DNA of 64,000 nucleotides from Nitrososphaerota archaeon (GTDB taxonomy: Archaea > Thermoproteota > Nitrososphaeria > Nitrososphaerales > JACPRH01), in the NCBI GenBank assembly GCA_023379805.1, contig JAMCPI010000012.1, positions 159,777 through 223,776 of the forward strand. Reading direction: 5' to 3'. A program made the position numbers and the translations under genes. The notes beneath the pieces were generated by a model that was not told the origin of the DNA, did no database searches, and saw nothing but the letters and a program-made list of their open reading frames with translations. Positions 1 through 7,699 of this stretch are shown here, in pieces (positions within the stretch are counted from its first letter, which is position 1; every line of letters starts with the position of its first letter).

Positions 1-972
1 GTATAGTGTAGAATTCTGTGGTACCTCGTAATTGATTACGCAGTCCACCTGCGGGATATCTATACCTCTGCTCGCAACGTCTGTGGCCACTAAGATGTTT
101 ACGCGGCCTGATCTGAATAGACGCATAGAGTGATCTCGCTGGCTTTGGCTTAGGTCGCCGTGCAGTGGGACTGCGTCTAGGAATCTGAGCTCTAAGTCTC
201 TTGCCAGCCTGTGGGCTCCATATTTTGTTCTGCAGAACACTATGGCGCTCTCAGGCTTTTCTCTGTTAAGCAGCTCTAGCAGAAAAGTTAGCTTCTCACT
301 CTGGGACATTAACGCGTAGTACTGATCGAGTGTGTCAACCGAGGGCTCATCAGAGTCTATCAGCACCTTCTCAGGATTACGCATATACTTCTGCGACAAG
401 TTAATGATTTCCTGAGGCATGGTTGCGGAGAACAGGCTGATCTGTCTCTTATCTGGCGTACAGTCAATTATGAACTCGACATCATCGATGAAACCCATGT
501 CCAGCATAGTGTCAGCTTCGTCTAGCACAACCGTCTTCACTGCACTGAGGTGCAGCGTGCCTCGCTTCAAATGATCAATCACTCTTCCAGGAGTACCGAC
601 TACCGCGTGAGCTCCGCGCTTCAAAGCCTCGATCTGAACATTGATTGATTGACCGCCGTAAATCGTTACAATTCTTGCTCCAGTGAACTTGCCTAGCTTC
701 TTCAACTCCTCAGTTATCTGCACCGCCAGCTCCCTAGTGGGCGCTAGAACCACCGCTTGCACCTTCCGGTTCTGAGTATCAATGGCTTGGAGCAGCGGAA
801 GACCATATGCTGCGGTTTTGCCTGAGCCGGTCTTAGCCTGTCCTATCACATCTGCGCCTGCTAGAAGGTGAGATATTGTCTGCTCTTGAATAGGGAACGG
901 CTTGGTAAAGCCTGCGGCAGTTACACCTTGCAGTAAATTTGGATCTAACCCTAAATCTTGGAAATCACTCAA
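1..972 (-). CDS. DEAD-box RNA helicase, C-terminus cut by window edge
   Basis: ATP-dependent RNA helicase of superfamily 2, expected to remodel RNA in the cytoplasm. I translated this strand by hand from a TTG start at 970-972. No ATG or GTG lies between it and an upstream in-frame stop. Visible motifs in order are a Q-motif region (FTKPFPIQEQT), Walker A AKTGSGKT, APTRELA, a GG motif, TPGR, the DEAD box in VLDEADTMLDMGF, and SAT (LFSATMP). The second RecA domain follows, with IVFCRTK, HGDLSQ and ATDVASRGID. The reading frame is open at base 1, so motif VI (HRxGR) and the C-terminus lie outside the window. The motif set makes the family certain. Which cellular helicase it is cannot be told. 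It is divergent from the exonuclease-like gene to its right. Confidence 0.93.
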   Translation of the reverse strand, partial: MSDFQDLGLDPNLLQGVTAAGFTKPFPIQEQTISHLLAGADVIGQAKTGSGKTAAYGLPLLQAIDTQNRKVQAVVLAPTRELAVQITEELKKLGKFTGARIVTIYGGQSINVQIEALKRGAHAVVGTPGRVIDHLKRGTLHLSAVKTVVLDEADTMLDMGFIDDVEFIIDCTPDKRQISLFSATMPQEIINLSQKYMRNPEKVLIDSDEPSVDTLDQYYALMSQSEKLTFLLELLNREKPESAIVFCRTKYGAHRLARDLELRFLDAVPLHGDLSQSQRDHSMRLFRSGRVNILVATDVASRGIDIPQVDCVINYEVPQNSTLY

Positions 973-1070
973 TTCTTTTTTGCTACTACTGCAATATTGC
1001 TGTCAAATTATTCGGAGATTTTATCTCTGTATCGGCAGTTTTTCGCAGTAATTTCAGCTACTTTCCACCA

Positions 1071-1079
1071 CTATTTAAG
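1071..1079 (+). promoter_or_regulatory. TATA box upstream of the exonuclease-like gene
   Basis: The sequence CTATTTAAG matches an archaeal TATA box. It would place transcription initiation near 1100, about 30 bases before the TTG start at 1130. It lies in the intergenic region between two divergent genes. Confidence 0.45.
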
Positions 1080-1129
1080 CCTGACCCTGCTCGCATATGT
1101 TGAAATGATCGTCCTCGTATCAAAATCAC

Positions 1130-1717
1130 TTGACTGAGCAATTTTTTAGGGAGCCGCTGCTGATAGTCCGATTTAGGTTGCCTGGATACTACTTCGACAT
1201 AGAAACCACCGGTTTAGATCCGAAGAATTCCAAACTTTGCACAATACAGTATCAGGCGTTATCTTCTAAGGACGGCTCCCCCACAGGTGACCTAGTTATT
1301 TTGAAGGAGTGGGAGAGCAGTGAAAAAGAGATGCTCATAGAGTTCAGCAACGTGTTCTCCCCCACATGGGACTTTATTCCTATCGGTGAAAACCTTCTCT
1401 TCGACTTCAGCTTCCTAAACCATAAAATAAAGGAGCACACAGGAAAGGAGTACGGGCTACAGTTCTTCGCCAACAAACCGTTCATCGACATCAAACACAT
1501 ACTGGTCGTGAAGAACCGCGGCTCATTCAAAGGATACAACCACTGCTTAGGAAAAACAGGCGGTGGGTCAAAAGTGCCCTCATGGTATCAAAATGGCGAC
1601 TACGACAAAATCGAGGACTATATCAGAAAAGAAGCCGACTGCTTCGTAAACGCGTACATGGCGATGGCTAAAGAAATACCAAAAATACTGTTGCCATTCG
1701 AAACACGGTCAATCTAA
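1130..1717 (+). CDS. DEDD-family 3'-5' exonuclease-like protein
   Basis: A 195-residue protein with an RNase H-fold exonuclease signature. Exo I is FDIETTG (about residues 23-29, with D and E as metal ligands). An Exo II-like GENLLFDFSFL follows near residues 87-97. The C-terminal YIRKEADCFVNAY carries acidic residues that could complete the site. It resembles proofreading-type DnaQ/PolB exonuclease domains standing alone, so a role trimming DNA or RNA 3' ends is inferred from the fold only. The start is uncertain. TTG at 1130 is the first in-frame start after a stop, and another TTG lies just before the conserved PGYYFDIET. Two nearby ATGs are out of frame or stop immediately. The neighbouring DEAD-box helicase is divergent, so the two are not an operon. 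Confidence 0.72.
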   Translation: MTEQFFREPLLIVRFRLPGYYFDIETTGLDPKNSKLCTIQYQALSSKDGSPTGDLVILKEWESSEKEMLIEFSNVFSPTWDFIPIGENLLFDFSFLNHKIKEHTGKEYGLQFFANKPFIDIKHILVVKNRGSFKGYNHCLGKTGGGSKVPSWYQNGDYDKIEDYIRKEADCFVNAYMAMAKEIPKILLPFETRSI

Positions 1718-1952
1718 CAACACTCCCAAGCCAGCGGGAAATCCCCAGCACAAAGAGAATCAACCCTAACTTAACAAGATAGAAAGAGAAAGTGGTTATC
1801 CAGCGCGCCGCATATCGGATTTCAAAGCAAATGTTTGCGGTGTCTACGTATGCGTTGCGCCGAACAGACCGTTTAAGCTGGTTCTACAGATACGACGTAT
1901 AGTTGCGTGTAGCTGTAGGTTGGTTAGTCTGTTAGTCCGGCTGGGTCCTCGT

Positions 1953-2213
1953 TCAGCCTGCCATCGACGCCTTGACGTGCGAGTATTTTTCCTTGTATAG
2001 GAATGCTTCTTCCTTCTTGATGTCGTATCCTACTTCGTCTAGTTCTGCACGGCAGATGGTGCATTCTACTCTGTCGATGCCTGTGCAGGCCTCTGACAGC
2101 GGTTCCTTAGCTACCGTTTTTCCGTTTCCATCTACGTAGATGGAGAAGACTGACGATGCGATAACAGCAAACTCGTGGTCATTTCCACATTTCGGGCATT
2201 TTATTTTTGCCAT
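1953..2213 (-). CDS. Small zinc-ribbon protein
   Basis: An 86-residue protein with an N-terminal CPKCGNDHEF and a second cysteine pair, CTICRAEL, about 45 residues later. Together the two CxxC knuckles could bind one zinc ion. The start at 2213 is chosen because a strong Shine-Dalgarno-like AAAGGAGGA sits about 8 bases upstream on this strand. A longer reading frame to 2333 exists, but its N-terminal extension is not zinc-ribbon-like. No catalytic motif is visible. Such proteins are often nucleic-acid-binding or protein-assembly adaptors, but nothing here decides that. The gene stands alone and is divergent from the cyclase-family gene. Confidence 0.8.
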   Translation of the reverse strand: MAKIKCPKCGNDHEFAVIASSVFSIYVDGNGKTVAKEPLSEACTGIDRVECTICRAELDEVGYDIKKEEAFLYKEKYSHVKASMAG

Positions 2214-2441
2214 GTCTATTTCCTCCTTTTGGTACAAGGTGCTGCCGGAACCCCAAATATACGCTTTATGATTATAAAATATAGACCAACAGTTAAAGCA
2301 AAATGATACAAGTGCAAAATTAACATGCTGCAAATTCTAGGTCTTACGAATAATCCTGTTAACGCGTGATATTTCTATATCACGCAATTCCTGGCACAAT
2401 CCACATCTTTCCTTAAGCGCGAAACAGCATCTGCTGTATTA

Positions 2442-3089
2442 ATGAAAGTTAAAATTGCCGTCTCAGAAGCACAGTCTAAGATGAAACTAATCGATCTAAC
2501 TATGCCTATAAACAGACTGACGCCTGTTTACCCTGGCGACCCTGCGCAGGAATTTACACGGGTTGCCTCTTGCGAGAATGAAGGCTGGAACGCGCATAAA
2601 ATTAGTATCGGCACCCATTTTGGAACACATATCGACGCTCCGTGGCATATGCTTAAGGCTGGCAAAAGGATAAGCGACTTCCCAATTGAACGATTCGTAG
2701 GCCGAGGAGTGCTATTTGACGTTAGAGATCAAAATGAGATAGACGTGAATTTACACGGACTTGAAGGAAAAAAGATACTACTATTCAGAACTGACCAAAC
2801 CGAAAATATGGGCTCACCTGACTTTTTTAAAAACTACCCTGTACTTAGTAAAGAACTTGCAAGAAGAATAATACAAGCGAAGCCCAGTATAGTCGGAATA
2901 GACTCCTTCACTATAGACCAACCTCCATATGAAATCCACAAGATGTTCTTCAAGCAAGAAATACTCTGCCTAGAAAACCTTGTTAACCTAAGGCTAATAC
3001 CTCAGAAAGACTTTATGCTGTACGCTCTTCCTTTGAATTTGAACAACTTCGACGGGGCACCTTGCAGAGTCATTGCCCAAGTGGAATGA
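2442..3089 (+). CDS. Cyclase-family (kynurenine formamidase-like) metal hydrolase
   Basis: A 215-residue member of the cyclase/arylformamidase family (PF04199 type). It begins IDLTMPINRLTPVYPGDP, as these proteins do, and carries the metal-binding signature GTHFGTHIDAPWHM around residues 58-71. A second conserved patch, VGIDSFTIDQ, lies near residue 150. The family hydrolyses N-formyl or cyclic amide bonds using a bound divalent metal, typically in aromatic amino-acid breakdown. The substrate cannot be named because no kynurenine-pathway gene is nearby. The ATG at 2442 could be leaderless, since a weak TATA-like CCTTAAG lies about 30 bases upstream. The ATG at 2481 (MKLIDLT) fits the usual family start better. 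It converges with the cytochrome gene across a hairpin. Confidence 0.88.
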   Translation: MKVKIAVSEAQSKMKLIDLTMPINRLTPVYPGDPAQEFTRVASCENEGWNAHKISIGTHFGTHIDAPWHMLKAGKRISDFPIERFVGRGVLFDVRDQNEIDVNLHGLEGKKILLFRTDQTENMGSPDFFKNYPVLSKELARRIIQAKPSIVGIDSFTIDQPPYEIHKMFFKQEILCLENLVNLRLIPQKDFMLYALPLNLNNFDGAPCRVIAQVE

Positions 3090-3152
3090 ACCGTGCACAA
3101 GGGCTAAAACAGTTGTAACCTCGAAGAACCCAAAAATAAGAAAAGAAATGTG

Positions 3153-3192
3153 GGAGGCGCAACTAGCTGTTGAATCAGCTAATGCAGCCTCC
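3153..3192. terminator. Hairpin between convergent genes
   Basis: GGAGGC at 3153-3158 pairs with GCCTCC at 3187-3192. An inner AGCTG/CAGCT pair is nested inside, and the right arm is followed by TTT. The position between two convergent stops suggests a bidirectional terminator. Archaeal termination mainly uses T-runs, so this is tentative. Confidence 0.35.
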
Positions 3193-3240
3193 TTTGCGCG
3201 TAATTTTAGGTGCTTCTCAGTTAAGCTGTTTTTAATGTAA

Positions 3241-4692
3241 CTAATCTGGGAGTGACTTCAGGTATTCTACCAGATCGTTCTTCTCTGTGGACGTTAGGTT
3301 TAGGCCAAAGAATTTGTCATAGTGATCAACTACATCCAATAGCGTGGCGAACCTACCGTCGTGGTAGAACCCGCCCTTCTGATGTGTCCAAAGTCCGCCT
3401 AAAGGTGATGTGCGATAGATTTTATCAGGTGCTCTATCTGCTTGGAAGCTATCAATTCCTATCTCCGAAGGCTTATGCGCGTTCCAGCCTGGCTCAGTCC
3501 ATTTTGGTTCAACATGGCATCTTGAGCAGCCTGCTTTACCGGTGAATAGGTCATCTCCACGCTTTGCTGCTGACTCGTTGAAGCTGCCTTTTGGAGGCTT
3601 AGGCGCCACAAGTGCGAGTTGGTAGAATTGTAGTACCGCAAGCTTAGGTGTAAATCTATCATCATCTGGGTTTGACACCGATACGTTCCAAAAGCCTGCT
3701 TTAGCGGCTATTGGGAACTGTACTGAGTTGTTTAGTCGAGGATCCCAGAACCTTCCTTTACCGTGCATTTCTAGGATCGCTACAAGCGCATTCCAGTGAG
3801 TTACTGAGCCCCATCCTGTCCATGTGTGTAGGTTTACTCCAGCTAATCCGAATGCGGGTGGGATTAATGTGGCTGCCGACTTATTGTCAGGTCTGAACGC
3901 CTTCCCGTCAAGTATGAGCTCGGCATCGAACTTTCCTGGGCCCCAGCTGTGAAGAACCTGTCTTACTGTCGTTTCGTTTACTCCTAGGAGGTCAGCAATC
4001 GGTTTCAGGTTAGGTGCCAGCGCAATTATGTCGCCGACATTGAGGTCACGGTTAGCCCATCCGTCCATTCTATGACCTATGCCGGGTGCGAATGAGTCGT
4101 CAACAGTTGAGTGGCATAAGGCACATTGAATACCAATCGAAGTAAGTGTCATCCCTGTTGTCCTATTCATTCGAGATGGGAAGTTTTCACGCGTCATGTT
4201 CATGTCTTCAGTCTTGTTGAAGAATCCTGTGACACCTACAACCGCGTTGAGCTTGAGAAGCGCTATCGTGGTAGCGGGATCGGTGAGGTTGACTTTTCCA
4301 GCCTTTAGATCACTCTTCAGGCTCTCGGGGAGTGCGTCCACATCCACCTTCAAGCCTACTGCCAAGGCTGTCTGTGGGCTTACACCCGGGCCTACGCCGC
4401 CATTTGCTTCGCCCGCTATAGCTTGATGCAGCTTAAGTGCGCCCCCCCAGAACTCTTCATCACCGAAGGTGTCATATCGGAAGGTTTGCATGCCCTCCCA
4501 AGCCATGTTTTGTGCGTCGTCGAAAACTTCGCTCTTCCCCATTTCTTTAGCCTGCACCAGATAGGCTGGGAACAGGCCTAATGCTGAGCCAGCGATTAGA
4601 ACTGTGGTTATTACAATTACTACTGCGAGTGCAGCACCAGTAATGTATTTTTTGTTCAAAGTTATCGGTAACAACTTATGATGTGAAGACAC
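3241..4692 (-). CDS. Membrane-anchored di-heme cytochrome c (peroxidase/MauG-like)
   Basis: A 483-residue protein with an N-terminal hydrophobic segment (about residues 17-42) acting as signal anchor, so the remainder faces the outside of the membrane. Two CxxCH haem c sites are visible: CALCH near residue 191 and CSRCH near residue 389. Their wide spacing resembles the bacterial di-haem cytochrome c peroxidase/MauG superfamily. The C-terminal section with GGLWTHQKGGFYHDGRFATLLDVV is also like that group. It probably moves electrons or reduces peroxide at the cell surface; the activity is inferred. No c-type cytochrome maturation genes are in the window. It sits directly beside the start of the injection-system locus but reads away from it, so a link is unproven. 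Confidence 0.82.
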   Translation of the reverse strand: MSSHHKLLPITLNKKYITGAALAVVIVITTVLIAGSALGLFPAYLVQAKEMGKSEVFDDAQNMAWEGMQTFRYDTFGDEEFWGGALKLHQAIAGEANGGVGPGVSPQTALAVGLKVDVDALPESLKSDLKAGKVNLTDPATTIALLKLNAVVGVTGFFNKTEDMNMTRENFPSRMNRTTGMTLTSIGIQCALCHSTVDDSFAPGIGHRMDGWANRDLNVGDIIALAPNLKPIADLLGVNETTVRQVLHSWGPGKFDAELILDGKAFRPDNKSAATLIPPAFGLAGVNLHTWTGWGSVTHWNALVAILEMHGKGRFWDPRLNNSVQFPIAAKAGFWNVSVSNPDDDRFTPKLAVLQFYQLALVAPKPPKGSFNESAAKRGDDLFTGKAGCSRCHVEPKWTEPGWNAHKPSEIGIDSFQADRAPDKIYRTSPLGGLWTHQKGGFYHDGRFATLLDVVDHYDKFFGLNLTSTEKNDLVEYLKSLPD

Positions 4693-4730
4693 TTAGACAG
4701 TTATAAATCTCACAGAAAGATTTCATAAGT

Positions 4731-4740
4731 TATATTTATA
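4731..4740 (-). promoter_or_regulatory. TATA-like element upstream of the cytochrome gene
   Basis: The AT-rich stretch TATATTTATA lies about 40 bases upstream of the ATG on the reverse strand. This is a plausible archaeal TATA position with a short leader. The rest of the interval up to 4985 shows no gene. Confidence 0.35.
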
Positions 4741-4985
4741 TTCAGTTAAATTTCAGTTCCGGCTCAGTTTATATTGAGAAGTAATGTTGTTAGCAAAAGC
4801 CGTTGAGCAGCACCAGTTGCAGATGGCTGCGAAATCTTCCAGAAGGCTCATCATGGAGCATAGATTAGAGTAGTAGGGAAAGTCGTTGTAGAAGACTACC
4901 TGACCCCATCAACCACCACCTTAAGAACGCACAGGGTAACAACCGGCGCTGAAACGTAAAACCTTGTCCTAGCGACATCGAAACG

Positions 4986-5687
4986 ATGCAAAAGTCTTTT
5001 ATAATTCACGGGGTTCTGTGCTCTGAATCTCGGATGTCCAGTTTTCCCGGATCTCCTAAGCTTTCCAAGGGCGCGCTTATCTCTTATGACCCGCTTGGCT
5101 TTATTCCGCAGGTTGTCATTTTCCAGTATAACCCAGAGACCTTGACGCGCAAGCTTGAGGCGCAGCGGACGCAACGGAGTGGTAGTCCAGTCGAAACGTA
5201 CAGGTTAAAGGGTCCGCCTGTGGAGAAGATTGAACTTAAGGTTGAGCTTGACGCGGCTGATCAGTTGGAGAAGCCTGAGCAGAATGCTACGACCGTCGCC
5301 ATGGGCATATACCCTCAGTTATCTGCACTGGAAATGATGATTTATCCGAAGAGCTCCTGGGTCATAGCTAAGACGGCGTTGGCTGCTGGCGGTGCCATTG
5401 AGATTGCTCCGCCTGAGGAGCCGTTCACATTATTTGTTTGGGGCGTGAATAGAGTTGTGCCGGTGAGAATTGCAAGTTTCAGCATAGTTGAGCAGTCCTA
5501 CGACCCGAACCTTAATCCGATTACGGCAGACGTGTCATTAACTCTTGAGGTGTTAACGTACGAGGACTTCAAGATGTCACACCCCGGATACTCCATATTC
5601 CTCGCGCACCAAGTAGTAAAGGAGACTATGGCTGCTGTCGGCTCTATCACCAATACAGCTTCGCTCGGGGGCGTGAGAGTACCGTAA
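4986..5687 (+). CDS. eCIS tube/baseplate adaptor (Afp7 N-domain-like)
   Basis: First structural gene of the contractile injection system. The protein of about 220 residues contains VVIFQYNPETLTRKLEAQ and later FTLFVWGVNRVVPVRIASFSIVEQSYDPNLNPI. This is the pattern of the CIS tube-type N-terminal domain that joins the inner tube to the baseplate hub. In Afp and PVC systems this domain and a LysM domain form one protein (Afp7). Here the LysM part is a separate downstream gene whose ATG begins at the last base of this gene's stop codon (TAATG), which suggests translational coupling. The ATG at 4986 is the longest start. The ATG at 5034 (MSSFPGSPKLSKG) fits the family N-terminus better and is preferred as an alternative. 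Confidence 0.85.
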   Translation: MQKSFIIHGVLCSESRMSSFPGSPKLSKGALISYDPLGFIPQVVIFQYNPETLTRKLEAQRTQRSGSPVETYRLKGPPVEKIELKVELDAADQLEKPEQNATTVAMGIYPQLSALEMMIYPKSSWVIAKTALAAGGAIEIAPPEEPFTLFVWGVNRVVPVRIASFSIVEQSYDPNLNPITADVSLTLEVLTYEDFKMSHPGYSIFLAHQVVKETMAAVGSITNTASLGGVRVP

Positions 5688-5977
5688 TGTTCGAAACGAC
5701 GAGCAGATACGCGGACATTGAGAACACTAGTCTTGTAACCAAGAATGGTGAAGAAATCGCTTACAAGAAACGGCGTTTTCTCCCCGACGGATCTAAAATG
5801 ACACTGCTCCAAGAAGTCCAAGTGACAGCTGGCGATCGGCTGGACAGAATTTCAGCCCGCATCATCGGTGATCCAGAGCAGTACTGGCGTATCTGTGACG
5901 CGAATAACGTTATGCATCCACTTGAGTTGACGGCGGAGTCCGGCAGCTCGTTGCGAATAGCTAGGCCTTGGCGATAA
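5687..5977 (+). CDS. LysM-type baseplate protein (Afp7 C-domain / phage tail X-like)
   Basis: A 96-residue protein with a C-terminal LysM-like fold: VTAGDRLDRISARIIGDPEQYWRICDANN and then the LRIARPW tail typical of phage tail protein X. In phage tails and injection systems this small domain stabilises the hub above the spike. It overlaps the preceding stop by one base and the next gene by ten bases, so it is part of a tightly coupled four-gene block (adaptor, LysM, gpD, gpV). The fold assignment rests on the DRLDRIS...YWRI pattern. Confidence 0.85.
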   Translation: MFETTSRYADIENTSLVTKNGEEIAYKKRRFLPDGSKMTLLQEVQVTAGDRLDRISARIIGDPEQYWRICDANNVMHPLELTAESGSSLRIARPWR

Positions 5978-7131
5978 CGGACTTGACCGGCGTATACGCG
6001 GTACTGATGATTGGTCCCACTATACCTGCGCCGGTGCCCGAGTCGCTGGCAAACGCAGTTGAATCAATCGAGGTGAAGAACACCGACGAGGGTCGAGACG
6101 GCTTCCAGATAGTGTTCTCCGTGGGCAGAGGCGGAGCCCAGAACCCGACGGAAAACCCTCTTGACTACTCATTCGTCGACAACCCGCTTCTCAACAGCTT
6201 CAACCGAGTCATCATCATGGTTGCATTTGGGCTTCTGCCAACCGTTCTCATAGATGGCGTCATAACTCACAAGCAGTTCAACCCTTCAGCTGAACCTGGA
6301 CAGTCCAAGCTCACAATCACCGGAGAAGACGTGAGCGTCATGATGGACCGGAAGGAGAAATCCACAACACACCCGAACCAGCCCGATATGGCGATAGTCT
6401 CCAAAATCATCGCCTCCTACGGTCAATACGGACTGGTACCTGCCGTCATGCCTCCGGCCTCGATGGACACTCCCATGATGGTCAACAGGATACCCGCGCA
6501 GGAGGCAACGGATCTGCAATACATCAAGTCACTTGCAGAGGCTTATGACTACGTCTTTTACGTTGAACCGACGCAGGCGCCGGGGGTTAACAAGGCCTAC
6601 TGGGGACCCCGCGGCTACACCGGTGTCCCGCAGAAGGCGTTAACGGTGAACATGGGTGCTGAAACGAATATAACCGGTATCAACTTCCAGTACAGCTCGC
6701 TAGACTCAACTATAGTCACAGGGAGTGTTCAAGACCCCACCTTCAATGCGAAGATTCCTGTTATCATCGCTGGCAGTCTACGACCTCCGCTTTCCAGCTC
6801 CCCGGACCTGCTCACCAATTTTGCCAATGCAAAGATCAAGCAGTATCGAGCCGAAGGCGGCGTCAATGTTCTTCAGGCGTACAATGAGGCACAGTCAGAA
6901 ACCGACGGATCCACCGATGCGGTGACGGTCACAGGGGAGCTTGACGGAGTTCTCTACGGAGACATTCTGCGGGCGCGGCGGCTAGTGGGGCTGCGAGGTG
7001 TAGGGTATCTGCACGACGGTTACTATTATGTCAAGAATGTTACTCACAGAATCAAAAAGGGTGAGTACAAACAAGCTTTTACGCTTACGCGCGAGGGTCT
7101 CGGCTCGACAACACCTGTGGTGACACCGTGA
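5968..7131 (+). CDS. Baseplate hub protein, gpD/gp27-like (Afp8 N-part)
   Basis: A 387-residue hub protein of the phage late control gene D type. N-terminal strands with FQIVFSVGRG and VIIMVAFGLLPTVLIDGVITH, then LTITGEDVSVMMDR, then QEATDLQYIKSLAEAYDYVFYVEP, are the usual gpD landmarks. The C-terminus (GDILRARRLVGLRGVGYLHDGYYYVKNVTH) also fits. The trimer forms the cylinder through which cargo passes. It starts at TTG 5968 inside the LysM gene, and its stop overlaps the GTG of the spike gene (GTGA). Afp8 and VgrG proteins carry hub and spike in one chain. Here they are two genes, the phage-like arrangement. Confidence 0.88.
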   Translation: MAITDLTGVYAVLMIGPTIPAPVPESLANAVESIEVKNTDEGRDGFQIVFSVGRGGAQNPTENPLDYSFVDNPLLNSFNRVIIMVAFGLLPTVLIDGVITHKQFNPSAEPGQSKLTITGEDVSVMMDRKEKSTTHPNQPDMAIVSKIIASYGQYGLVPAVMPPASMDTPMMVNRIPAQEATDLQYIKSLAEAYDYVFYVEPTQAPGVNKAYWGPRGYTGVPQKALTVNMGAETNITGINFQYSSLDSTIVTGSVQDPTFNAKIPVIIAGSLRPPLSSSPDLLTNFANAKIKQYRAEGGVNVLQAYNEAQSETDGSTDAVTVTGELDGVLYGDILRARRLVGLRGVGYLHDGYYYVKNVTHRIKKGEYKQAFTLTREGLGSTTPVVTP

Positions 7132-7616
7132 GTCTGAAGCTTTTTTTCGGGAAGTATCGGGGCAACGTCTCATCTAATAACGATCCTTTGATGCTGGGAC
7201 GTGTACGCGCGAAGATTCCCGCGGTCTTCGGTGATGAAGAAACAGGGTGGGCGCTTCCATGCGTACCTTACGCCGGCTCAGGAGTAGGCTTCTTCTTCAT
7301 ACCCCCGGTTGATGCCAACGTCTGGATTGAGTTTGAGGGCGGTGACCCTGATTATCCAATTTGGAGCGGCTGCTTCTGGGGAACATCAGAAGCTCCTGCC
7401 ACGCCAGCAGTACCTGACACGAAGATAATCAAGACCGACACAGCCACCATTAAGCTTGACGACACGCCCGGCGCAGGCGGCATCACCATCGAGACCACAT
7501 CAGGACTAAAAATAGTTATGAACACATCAGGCATCGAGTTGAGCAATGGTTCGTCGAGCGTGAAATTGACACCATCAAGCGTCTCTGTAAACAACGGTGC
7601 ACTAGAAGTAATGTAA
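7128..7616 (+). CDS. Spike protein, gpV/gp5 OB-fold type (Afp8 C-part)
   Basis: A 162-residue spike protein. It has the OB-fold signature of baseplate assembly protein V/gp5: GKYRGNVSSNNDPLMLGRVRAKIP, then ETGWALPCVPYAGSGVGFFFIPPVDANVWIEFEGGDPDYPIWSGCFWG. A short repetitive beta-prism tail follows (IKTDTATIKLDD, ITIETTSGLKIVMNTSGIELSNG). The trimer forms the puncturing needle, which the PAAR-like protein encoded at 12.8 kb would cap. The GTG start overlaps the gpD stop by four bases. It is the last gene of the first plus-strand block. The next genes are on the other strand. Confidence 0.9.
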   Translation: MSLKLFFGKYRGNVSSNNDPLMLGRVRAKIPAVFGDEETGWALPCVPYAGSGVGFFFIPPVDANVWIEFEGGDPDYPIWSGCFWGTSEAPATPAVPDTKIIKTDTATIKLDDTPGAGGITIETTSGLKIVMNTSGIELSNGSSSVKLTPSSVSVNNGALEVM

Positions 7617-7699
7617 CTAAATTTTGTGGAGCAGCGCATCAAGTTCATGCGAGTTGGTTAGCCGCCCGCCGAATTTATCGATGGCGAGGTTTAAGTTAT